A DNA stretch of 64,000 bases. Origin: Abelmoschus esculentus (Eukaryota > Streptophyta > Magnoliopsida > Malvales > Malvaceae). A program made the position numbers and the translations under genes. This document shows, piece after piece, positions 8,921 to 18,118 of the stretch (position 1 is its first letter; every line of letters starts with the position of its first letter). The notes under the pieces were generated by a model. The model was given only the letters and a program-made list of their open reading frames with translations. It had not been told where the DNA came from and did not search any database. Location of the stretch: assembly GCA_035048815.1 (NCBI GenBank), contig JAUCBN010000055.1, positions 689,501 through 753,500 on the forward strand, given 5' to 3'.

Positions 8921-11338
8921 ATGGCACCAAAGAGGGAGACTGTTGCTACTGCAAGCCAGAAGGGTGTGGAAACCCAGGCTAACAAAGAAAGCCGAGCTAA
9001 CTCAAGGGACAAGTTGTCTGCACTTGAGGACAAGGTCACCAGGATGGAAGGATCCGTGAAGGATGCCGTAGAGAGACTCGACGTGATGGACACACGCCTC
9101 GAGGAACTGGATGACCAAGGTGATAAGTTGGAGGAAAAGAGAGATGCTCTCGAAGCCAAGTTTGAGGCATTGAGGGAGGAAATGTTGGGACTCAAGGCGG
9201 AAGTGCTGGTATATCAGGCTACTATGCGGAACGGTGTGTTGAATTCGACAACGACACCTAAGCCAGTGAAGGACATCCCAAAACCCAAAGAGTTCAGTGG
9301 AACCAGGTCGGCGAAAGATGTCGAGAACTTCATATGGTGCATGGAGCAATACTTCCGGGGAATGAGTATCACTGATGATACCGAGAAGGTAAACACTGCT
9401 GTAGTCTATTTGACTGATGTTGCCTTATTGTGGTGGCGAAACAAATGTTCTGAGTCGGATGACGACATTCCAATCGGGACATGGAAGGATTTCCAGTCTG
9501 AGCTTAAGGAGCATTTTTATCCAAAGAATGCCAACGAGGAAGCTCGAGATGGGCTTTATCAATTGAAGCATGACGACTCAATCCGGGATTACGTCAAAAG
9601 GTTTACCGAGCTCAAGTTGCAGATCAAAGACTTGAGTAAATCGGAGGGTTTGTATCTCTTTAAATCTGGTCTTCAGCGTTGGGCAAGAATGGAGCTGAAG
9701 AGAATGGGCGTTAAGGATCTTTCAGAAGCGATGACCGCTGCTGAATCGATTGCGGAGTTTGAGATACAAAACGAGTCTTCCAAGCCCCATGGCAAGGGCA
9801 GTGATAGGGAAGATGAGGACGAACCCAAAGAAAAGAGCGTCGAGGGAAAGCCATCCCCCAAGTCCAATCGGTACGACAAGCCAAATGAGCAGAAGGATCG
9901 AGGAACCGTAAGGTGCCACCATTGTAAAGGACCTCACATGGTGAAGGAGTGTCCGAACAAGAGGAGCCGCCTCGATGCCATAGTCCGTCCGGACAACGAC
10001 TCAGATGGTGAACCAGCGAGTAGACTTGGTGCAATCGCCAGTGTCAAAGGTGATAAGCCGAAGGTAACGGGGCGTAAGTGTTACCGGTGCAAGGGGCCGC
10101 ATAGAGCGCGAGAGTGCCCTGGTCGAGTTAAGCAGTCCAAGGTGGACGAGCCCGAGAGTGATGAGGCTGCGAAGCTTGGCTCGATGATTCTGAGTTCTGC
10201 CAAGAAGAATGGCAAGAAGCAGAATGGGTTGATGTTTGTCGACATCAATGTGGCGGGACGATCGAAGAGTGCTTTGGTGGATACCGGGGCAAGTGATCTG
10301 TTCATGTCTAAGAAGGCTGCAGTAGAACTTGGTCTGAAAGTTGTGGATTCAACAGACAAGATCAAGACTGTGAATGCCAAGGAAGCTCCTGTGATAGGGA
10401 CTGTGCGGAAAGTTGAGTTGCAAATTGGTGATTGGAAGTCGAAGGAAAACTTCAAGGTAATCGATATTGATGACTTTGATTTTATTTTGGGACTTAACTT
10501 CCTTGACCGTGTAGAAGCGATCATCATTCCGTGTGCCAACGTCGTGTGTATCTTGGATCCGAGACAACGATGTGTTGTACCCGTACGACGAGACGTCGGA
10601 CAAGGGACCAAGAAGTTGACAGCTATTCAGCGTGTCGAGGATGCTCCAAGCCGAGGAGTCATCGTGGAAAAGGCGACTGTTGGGGACATTTCCTTGGTGA
10701 GGCATGTGTTGCCTGAACCTATTGGTGTGGATGCCGTCGAGGAGCCATCCGTGGACAAGATGGCCGATGCATCGAACTTCAAGGGGACCGAAGTGTCGAT
10801 GGGTGTAGCATTGCCGCAGAGCAATGGGGCGTCAAGCTTCAGGGAAGAAGTCTTGTCGGAGAGAGAAAATGCTGGGTCAATGAGTGAAGTACCTCTTGAA
10901 CACGGGGATAGTGATCAAGATGTGCTTGGTACGGTTGATTTTACTAGACGGTGCGAGCCGAAGCGAGCAGTCCTTATGGGGGGACAACTGAATCAGAGTC
11001 CGGTGCTCTTTATGGGGAGAGCGGTTCTTATGGGGGGACATTCAAGCCAGACTCCGAGACAGAAGCAAGCCAAGGTACGCGAGAAGCCCCAGGATCGAAC
11101 TCAGTGTTGTCCGAGTGGCGCGACGAGGGCGTCGCCAAGTTTGGTGGGGGAGAATGTCACGGGCCGTTGTTTGGGGTCCAAGACATTGGCATCACATGGT
11201 GTGATGTGGCCTGCCCAAGTAATTCCAAGAGCAATGCTGGGCTTGCGAAGACCACCAACGTTGGCCCGATCCAGGGAGAGACTTATCCATCCAAGGTGTG
11301 TGAACACTTTGTGTGAACACAGAAGATTCTTTCCATAG
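8921..11338 (+). CDS. Retrotransposon gag-protease polyprotein
   Basis: Intact 805-residue frame from the ATG at 8921 (the frame is open upstream, but only through the LTR end and primer site). Order of parts: a charged coiled coil at about residues 28-100; a retrotransposon gag domain at about 120-245, including the DVALLWWRNKC signature; two zinc knuckles near residues 331 and 385, both spaced CX2CX3HX4C with a CKGPH core; and a retropepsin-like aspartic protease with ALVDTGASDLF near residue 453. The last 200 residues match no polymerase and include a duplicated RAVLMGG unit. The frame runs through the polypurine tract and stops about 180 bp inside the 3' LTR. It would form particles and self-process, with polymerase and integrase supplied by another element. 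Confidence 0.9.
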   Translation: MAPKRETVATASQKGVETQANKESRANSRDKLSALEDKVTRMEGSVKDAVERLDVMDTRLEELDDQGDKLEEKRDALEAKFEALREEMLGLKAEVLVYQATMRNGVLNSTTTPKPVKDIPKPKEFSGTRSAKDVENFIWCMEQYFRGMSITDDTEKVNTAVVYLTDVALLWWRNKCSESDDDIPIGTWKDFQSELKEHFYPKNANEEARDGLYQLKHDDSIRDYVKRFTELKLQIKDLSKSEGLYLFKSGLQRWARMELKRMGVKDLSEAMTAAESIAEFEIQNESSKPHGKGSDREDEDEPKEKSVEGKPSPKSNRYDKPNEQKDRGTVRCHHCKGPHMVKECPNKRSRLDAIVRPDNDSDGEPASRLGAIASVKGDKPKVTGRKCYRCKGPHRARECPGRVKQSKVDEPESDEAAKLGSMILSSAKKNGKKQNGLMFVDINVAGRSKSALVDTGASDLFMSKKAAVELGLKVVDSTDKIKTVNAKEAPVIGTVRKVELQIGDWKSKENFKVIDIDDFDFILGLNFLDRVEAIIIPCANVVCILDPRQRCVVPVRRDVGQGTKKLTAIQRVEDAPSRGVIVEKATVGDISLVRHVLPEPIGVDAVEEPSVDKMADASNFKGTEVSMGVALPQSNGASSFREEVLSERENAGSMSEVPLEHGDSDQDVLGTVDFTRRCEPKRAVLMGGQLNQSPVLFMGRAVLMGGHSSQTPRQKQAKVREKPQDRTQCCPSGATRASPSLVGENVTGRCLGSKTLASHGVMWPAQVIPRAMLGLRRPPTLARSRERLIHPRCVNTLCEHRRFFP
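11143..11154 (+). promoter_or_regulatory. Polypurine tract
   Basis: GGTGGGGGAGAA directly abuts the 3' LTR, where plus-strand DNA priming is expected. It is translated as part of the long gag-protease frame. Confidence 0.8.
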
Positions 11339-11779
11339 TTAGGTGGGAATATTCCCAGAATTATGCTTTGTAAATGGATAAGGTTGTATCATAGCCGTCG
11401 GTGTAAAATTGTATAGACCGTAGGATCGAGGGGAGTTCAACTATAAATAGAGGCCTTCCCCACCTCATTAGATGTATCAGAGTATTCCAAGTTTCCAAGG
11501 AATAAAGGCATTTTCTCTAAATCTCCAAGTGTGTTTCTTTCTTTGTTCTTTAGTGTTCTTGAACGTTCTTGAGCGTTCTTGAAGAGTTCTTCCTAGCTCA
11601 TCTCGTTTGATTCGCTTCCGCATAGAACGCTTTGCGTTTGTCGGTGCTTGGGAAGTTTGATCTTCCGTGAAGGGTGAAAAGGCTTACTTAGGTGTTTGTC
11701 TAGAGTTATAAAGCCTAAGGCCGCACGTTCTGGATAGAGTTGCCGAGTTCTACGGGCGTGAAAATCTAGGGACGTGACA
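11155..11779 (+). repeat. 3' LTR
   Basis: 625 bp, identical to the 5' LTR except for one C-to-T difference in the ACTTAGG(C/T)GTTTG segment. Its TATA box falls at 11441-11450. Confidence 0.93.
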
Positions 11780-12427
11780 ATAGGCACTCCAAATGCCACT
11801 TTAGTAGGCTCTGCCATCCAGTATCATTCTCACCCGACAGGTCTCTTCCCCCACTCCCTTCATTTTGCAGGTGAACTTCACGCTCTTCATTATGCAAAAA
11901 TATTCTTGTTTAATTTTAAAGGAAATCTAAAAATTGACTTCTGAATATACAACTTCCAAAAATATGATTTAATCCGTTCCAAAATGAACAATTATATCTT
12001 TTTTCACAATATAATAATACCAAATAATTTAAATTAACATGATTTTATCATGATTATTTAAACTATAGATTCGATATATAAAGATATAATTAAAATTAAA
12101 TCCAAAACAATAAAATAATTATCCATTTTAAATAATTTTATCAAATTCAACCCGGACGTATATTATATTGTAAATCTTAAATCATAAACACGTTATAAAT
12201 ATAAATATTAAAATTTAAATAAAATTATAAACTAAAATTTATAGAATAGATCGAATAATATTTATATGTTTATTATCAGTAGAAAAAAAAAACTTATCTA
12301 AAAGACTGAAAAGAGCATTTTCTACAATTTGTATTGTTTGCATTTTGAATTGGGCTAAATTCCTTTTTGGGCCTCCTTGACTTTAATCCCATCTTCTTTA
12401 TCTTTGTATATCCTAAAAATAAAGGGG
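11780..12427. other. AT-rich intergenic DNA
   Basis: The first 100 bases are less AT-rich and contain a minus-strand ATG at 11817 that opens toward the LTR junction. The rest is AT-rich, with no gene or RNA visible. Confidence 0.4.
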
Positions 12428-12435
12428 TGTGGGTA

Positions 12436-12768
12436 CTGTGTAGGAGTGTGCGTCTTGATTATCTAATCTTATTCGTATCCGATCCGAAAAATAAATATTT
12501 GATTTTTTAAATTTAAAAATTTGGATTAGATTTTTTAATATCCAAATATTCGAATTTATGTCTTGATTTAAGTATAACAAAATTTTTACCTATAAAAAAT
12601 TTGAATTTTGCTATATTAGATAATCGAATATCCGGTCCGAAAGTGAAACCACTATCCATATCCGATCTGAAATTATCGGATATCCAATCTGAATTATCCA
12701 AAAAAATAAAAAATAAATTAAATATCTAAAATTTCGGATCGGATCAAATTTTTTTTCACACCACTAAA
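12436..12768. mobile_element. Small hAT-like MITE
   Basis: A 333-bp non-coding segment whose ends are inverted (TAGGAGTGTG on the left, CACACCACTA on the right), with TCCGATCCGA-type motifs inside both ends. A perfect 8-bp direct repeat, TGTGGGTA, lies at 12428-12435 and 12769-12776. The left inverted repeat begins five bases inside the duplication, so the exact left boundary is uncertain. Confidence 0.6.
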
Positions 12769-12776
12769 TGTGGGTA

Positions 12777-13566
12777 TGTACCTGCATTGGACGCCTCATC
12801 TTGATAAAAAAAGAGGAGAACTTGCACTTTCAACCAATTATTAACATTAATAGCTGAGATTGATTCGAATGATATATAATTTAATATTATTTAAATAAGT
12901 GTATTTTAAAATTTTATATAATTTTTATTTTATTGAAAGATTTAATCACTAAAATTAAATATAAGATTCAGGTCCGTTTAAATTATTAAAGATAAAATCT
13001 TGAAAATTTGGAAATCAAAAAATTAACTTGTTAAAGTGAAATTCATTGAACTTGTGCTCAATACGGATGATTAGTAATTAAACATGTTCCAATGAGTCTT
13101 TTAAAAGCTAAAAAAGAAAATGAAATTTTATTTATCAATAAATTAATTTAAATCGAATATTATAACGAAAAATATGTTCCACCAAACTATCCACCGAAAG
13201 TAACGTCCGTTCTAGGTACACCCAAAGACAACATACACCTAACGGAACATCAAAATATTAAGAACACAAAATATATTCGGATGATCATTTGATCGAAACT
13301 CAATAAATTTTTTATTCGATACAACCCCAAATAATATTAGAAATCTAAAAATATTAGGGTTAATTTTTTTAAAAAAAATCGAATTCAAATTAAATTTAAA
13401 TCAATTATAGTAAATATCGAGATTTGAATCGTTATTCATAGATGATACAAGCCGTCATTTTTTTTCAACACTACAGTATTACTCATCATATTCATATGCT
13501 CAAAAATCCAAGTCATAATCAGATATTTACAAGCCAGGATCCTTAAAACTGTCTTCTCCATGGATT
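12777..13566. other. AT-rich intergenic DNA and 3' flank of the microprotein gene
   Basis: No coding or RNA feature seen. The stretch at about 13440-13566 is probably 3' UTR of the minus-strand gene that ends at 13567. Confidence 0.4.
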
Positions 13567-13839
13567 CTACCAAGCAACAAATCCCAAGAAACTGGAAAAA
13601 AGAATCAGTAATTAAAACCATTAGAATCAAGAAACCAAACACCCAATACCCAGAAAATAGTTTTAGCAGAAAATTGAGTCATTATTTTCTGAGAAATAAC
13701 TAATACCCAGAAATCTGGAAATTTGAACGAACCTGAGAGAACGAACAGCGAGGTGCTGAGAAAGAACATGGAAGAAGAAATTGGCACCGTGAAGGAACAC
13801 CACAACTCCGGTGCAACCCAACACGAACAGCTCCATCAT
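13567..13839 (-). CDS. 43-residue membrane microprotein, two exons
   Basis: Exons on the minus strand: 13839-13733 and 13591-13567, with a 141-bp intron (GTTCGT ... TTCCAG). The spliced frame is 43 codons plus TAG. The protein starts MMELFVLGCTGVVVFLHGAN, continues with an FFFH segment and ends SFLGFVAW. Most residues are hydrophobic, giving one transmembrane helix with a second short hydrophobic tail, and a histidine-rich, basic middle (HVLSQHLAVRS). Evidence for a real gene is the clean splice junction, two adjacent ATGs, and a TATA box about 90 bp upstream. I have a vague impression of similar tiny plant proteins but cannot name one, and I give no function. Either ATG could be used. Confidence 0.68.
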
Positions 13840-13927
13840 CGTAAAAGATCAAATCAAATCAAACAAACCTTTTTCTCGCAGAGAAAGTGAAAGAGAAATC
13901 GCAGAGGCAGAGCACTCCGTAGATTCT

Positions 13928-13934
13928 TATATAA
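13928..13934 (-). promoter_or_regulatory. Probable TATA box of the microprotein gene
   Basis: TATATAA on the minus strand, about 90 bp upstream of the first ATG. Confidence 0.5.
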
Positions 13935-13939
13935 TTGGA

Positions 13940-15040
13940 CTTTGCTGGATCATTATGTAATTAAATAAGACTAAGAATAGCAGTGGTTATTGTGGGTTAA
14001 TTCCATTTTACGTCCTCAAACTGTGATATATATTATACGTTGGTCATTAATTAGTTGTTCGAATTTGATTATTATATTTTGTTCTGCCAACTGCCGTTCT
14101 TGGGTTTAGTTCTTAGCCACAAAACTATGATAAAGTTGTGACCGACCCCCCGCCGCCACCAACCACTGGTGTTGGACTTTCTGGCCGGGTCTAGTTGGAT
14201 TTAAGTTTACTTATGGGTTGTCGGTTTGCAAGTGGTCCCCTGCCTTAGACTTTATATAATTGATGGTAGAATCACAGTTTTAGTCCTTAACTATACTCAA
14301 ATTTAGAATTAAAACCATATACTTTAATTGAATTTATTTTGATCTCTTATTGTCTCCCTTTCTTGCATATCAATGACGTTTCTTATCTGACAAAAATGTA
14401 GATCAAATTAAAATATAACAGCTAAATCTTAAATTTGTGGATAGCAAAGGGACCTAAACCACAATTTAACCTATATTGGTTAACTCTTTGTTTATTATGG
14501 ATGTCATCATGGGCATATCGAGTCATCATGATCTCAGAGTCTTATCCGGTTCTTAATTAATACACAACAGGAAACCCTATGGGTGATGTACATTTTTACT
14601 GTAGAGAAATAATTTTATGGACCGACGGTGTTATTTTATAAATATTTTAATTTTAAGGGTTAATAATTTAGTTAAGGATTTAAGATTTTATGAATAGGGG
14701 TTTAAAATTTAGAGATTATGGTAAAATTTAGAGTTTAAGATTGATTTTTAAGGTATAAAAGATAAAGTTTAGGGTTATGATAATATATTAAGTATTTGGG
14801 TTTTAACTTATAAACTATAAACCTTAAAATTAAACTATACACTATAAATTCTAAACTCATAAATTATAAACCTTAAACTAAATCTTTAAAGTTTTAAAAT
14901 TAAGGCACTTATCAAAACAAAAAGGTTTTAACGTTAGTAGATGATATCACTATTCTTTATTAAATATAATTTGATATAATAATTATATTGTTATTTTTAA
15001 AATATTTATTAACTAGGGAATATTAAACATTTTTTTTGAA
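13940..15040. other. Intergenic DNA with a telomere-like degenerate tract
   Basis: At about 14640-14890 there are many diverged copies of TTTAGGG-like units, running in one direction on the left half and inverted on the right half. I see no gene. Confidence 0.4.
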
Positions 15041-15208
15041 CAAGTTAATAATGATTACAAATAGTATTTATTCTAGAATATAATCTCCACCATTTGATAT
15101 TGATCGCTCAATCACTCTACTAACATCGCTGGTGCTCGAACCCGTGACCTCTAGGAACATCAACCGTTCCTTTAACAAGCTAATAATGATTACAAATAAT
15201 ATTTGTTC
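15041..15208 (-). repeat. tRNA-related SINE-like repeat, copy A
   Basis: The minus strand carries a pol III B-box-like motif, GGGTTCGAGCACC (plus 15131-15143), followed by a conserved tail containing GATTGAGCGATCAATATC. Related copies lie at about 22735-22870, 41985-42115 and 54895-55050. A 33-bp direct repeat with a few mismatches flanks this copy (15041-15073 and 15176-15208). Confidence 0.55.
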
Positions 15209-17620
15209 CTTTAATCTTGTCTTTCTATATATTATACTAAAGATATATTAACTATATTTATTGCATTAAATCAACATATGTAACATTTAAATAAGAATTT
15301 TATCTCACATATCAAAGTTAAAAATACTAATAAATTCCCACGTATTCAAGTCACGTTTTCCGGTTTGTGTTTTAGGCGCAACAGTCTACCGATTACCGTG
15401 ACAACCCAACAAACTTCTCATGTGGCCATGTTCAATGTGGGAGGAGATCAGAGATCAGATGCGTGGGGTTTTGGAGTCATTGGGGTGGTTAAGTAAGATG
15501 AAACAATTAAAACAGATTGGATTAGAAAGTACAAAGAAGAAAACAATGTCGTAATTAATTCAAACATTAATATTTGATAGATGCGTGAGGGAGGAAATGT
15601 ATTTTAGATCCTTTTTGATGAAACGTGACTTTGTCACACATCAGGGACCATGTTGGAAAAACTGCTAAAATTCAAGGGCAAAACCTGACTCTCTCTGCAG
15701 CAGGAAGATATATCAATGCTACTTAAACTAGGGATGGGGGATTTCTTTGCTAAAGCATAGTATCCATGGGGGCATCTTTGATTATATAAGCTACAAGTGA
15801 TAGAAAGAGCTTTGAATTATTCAAGGGAGAAACAGGAAGAAGAAATATTAAACCTACCTGGTGATATAACGTATTTAAACTTATTTAGAGAGTAGAAAAA
15901 ATGGTATATTTCCATCGGATACCTACTTCCAGATGCTCAAAGAACAAATGTTGTAAATGTAATAACATCAGATTTCACATTCGTCCAATCGAATTTTCAG
16001 GGAGATGAATAGCACTGCATCCAAACCACAATCATCCATCTACAGTAGAAGAAAATAGGTGCATGGTGTTAGAAATTAACTGTGATATTCGTGTTTCGAC
16101 CGTATTTTACAAACGTTCAGATCACATATCTATGATTGAAACAAAAACAGGAGGATTTGAAGGGAAAAAAAGAAGAAGAAGAAGAATACAGCTTGACTTA
16201 TCAAGGCACACCCCATAATTATGCTGATCAAACCCAGGTTAAAAGAAAATGAACATGAGCAACGGCCAAAGGAAGCAGAAGGTAGCACTCTGGGAAGGTT
16301 ATAGGTTCAAAATCTAGGGTTTGGTATAGCCAAAGTTGATATATGCATGAAATTCAATTTGTCAGAGACAATACTCAGCATGAAAACTGCTTCTTCCCTT
16401 ATAGCTCCCAAAGCAGTTCATTTAGGTTTTACAAACATCAATAGAAATAACGAAATATCATCATCATATTCATAATCTGATCCTACCTTAAAATTGTAAG
16501 AGATTCACAATCACCTATTTATAATTTAATTCCTTCCAATCCATTGACTAATAAGAGTGTTAAATTTATGAACATGGTAAAGTATCTAAAGACCCTACTA
16601 TAAAGCTTTATTCCACCACCTTGTCTTAAGAGTGCATTTATCAAAAACTTTGCCGGAACTCTCCAACATTCATCATACATCATCATTATAATCTGAGTGA
16701 AACAACAAACCATTATTGGTCTCATATCCAACCTAGACTGGCATAAATAAGAACATAAATAAGGTTTAGTTCAAAGTTAAGTTGGAACCGTCATTAGTTA
16801 ACCACCAACTAACAATCTCAGCTCAATTATGCGTATGCAAAACCCATATCATCTCTAACTAAGGGTTAGTTTTCATGCATTTTTTCTTTGAAAAAGTTAA
16901 AACTATATTGCATCACCGAGAGCCTCTTAATCCTTTCCCATCCTTAAAGTAGGTCAACGAGTAAGCACGTTTAAACATTCAGAAAACAAAGAAAATAATA
17001 TGGTTCACTTTTCAGAAAGTTAGCAGTAATTTCAGGATCAATCAGCTAACTTATTCAAAAAAATGCTTAGCAAGATTTCATCTGATGGCTCTAAATCCAT
17101 GAAATTATAGGAATAGCATTCAAACTCTTTCCAGTTTCCACAACACAATTATGATCGACCTCAAGTGCTGAAGAAAATTTCAGTAGCAGTCCCCAAAAAG
17201 TTTAAAAAATTGAAAACAAATACAATTCACTCCCTCTCTGTGCTTGTCCTTCATCTAGTCTTGTCTTGCCCTACACGACAGAGAGGAGCAATGATTATTT
17301 TACCTCTCCAAAAAGGGGAGAGGAGAAAAAAGAGATGAAAGGGGGCGTTCGATATGCAATATTTAGCTATTGTTTTTGAGGGGTTGATGATCGTCTATGA
17401 AACTTGTTGGCTAGCAGCCGCTTATGCTTAGCAGATACAGCTTACTTTCCTCATAGCAAAGAACAACATAGCAACGAAGTACTGAAGCTTATAATCGGGG
17501 AAGGCGGAAACTGCATCTTCCCCCATGAATGCACACAGTTTTTAACCTAAAGGACTGAATGTGGTTTTAGTTCATTTTGCTTCTGTAACTAGGGACTCTT
17601 AATTCAACTTCACTCGGTCA
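15209..17620. other. Long non-coding stretch downstream of the NFD6-like gene
   Basis: It has more balanced composition than its surroundings from about 15600 to 17600 but no open frame with coding character. It could contain untranslated or alternative 3' exons of the minus-strand NFD6-like gene. I could not prove any exon. Confidence 0.35.
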
Positions 17621-18118
17621 TTAAAGGCACAAGCTTTTGTCTATCACAAAGAAGAGGCAGACTTTCTATGTAGTTAAAAGTTAGAAACTTCGAATTCTTT
17701 AAAAATTAAATAATTTAAACAGATCAAAATTGAAAAAAAAAAAAACGTATAAAGAAATACCTTCGACGGTCCAACCGGATCTCCGGCGAGAAACAGAAAG
17801 CATGGAAGTCAGCAAAGCCGAAGCTGTGGCTGTGTGATACGGCAGCAACGTTTCCACACAGCAGCTCATCTCCACCGGTGACCTTTTTTTTTCAAATTTA
17901 TTAAGAAACATTCTATTAATTAATTAATTTGCTAGGAGATAAAAAAGATAACAAATTAACATCCATTACCTGAAAATTCGAGCAGATAACGGGTTTTGCT
18001 TGGAGATCCGAAATGGTGAGCAAGCAGGTCGCGGCATAGGCTTGGTTGTACCAGCGAGTCTGGTAGTCGCGGTCACTCGGGCGGTGGCAGAACGGATGAC
18101 GGATCTGACGGCGTACAT
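17621..18118 (-). CDS. NFD6: NFD6-like small organelle protein
   Basis: Minus-strand exons: 18118-17970, 17882-17761 and probably 17640-17621, giving 96 residues. The N-terminus (MYAVRSVIRSATARVT) is basic and rich in Ser, Thr and Arg, as expected for a mitochondrial or chloroplast targeting sequence. Exon 2 encodes the family core: RSPVEMSCCVETLLPYHTAT, then ASALLTSMLSVSRRRSGW and TVE. I recognise this as the plant family named after NUCLEAR FUSION DEFECTIVE 6, a mitochondrial protein required for polar nuclear fusion. The first two exons join in frame at GT/AG sites. The third exon (ending SLCL) is the best acceptor I found after a pyrimidine-rich tract, but family members are known for alternative C-termini, so that end is uncertain. 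Confidence 0.78.

Larger units (their letters stand above)
8230..11779 (+). mobile_element. Young non-autonomous Ty3-like LTR retrotransposon (gag-protease only)
   Basis: A 3550-bp element with two 625-bp LTRs, a primer binding site, one long gag-protease frame and a polypurine tract, but no reverse transcriptase, RNase H or integrase. The LTRs begin TGTCACGGG and end GTGACA, and I find a single base difference between them (C versus T near the 3' end of U5), so insertion was recent. The 5-bp flanks, GATAA on the left and ATAGG on the right, do not match, so the usual target duplication is missing. The structure resembles plant TR-GAG elements, which depend on autonomous relatives, but this one also keeps a protease motif. 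Confidence 0.93.

Noticed and set aside
8668..9195. 175-codon minus-strand frame opposite the LTR and gag start
   Set aside because: Ser-rich antisense shadow of the gag coiled coil. The gag frame has a real domain order and the antisense one has none.
10081..10611. 176-codon minus-strand frame opposite the protease
   Set aside because: Antisense shadow of the protease region with no domain.
11593..11817. 74-codon minus-strand frame spanning the right LTR junction
   Set aside because: Chimera of flank and LTR sequence, and the same LTR frame appears at the left LTR. Only the 12 flank codons are of possible interest.
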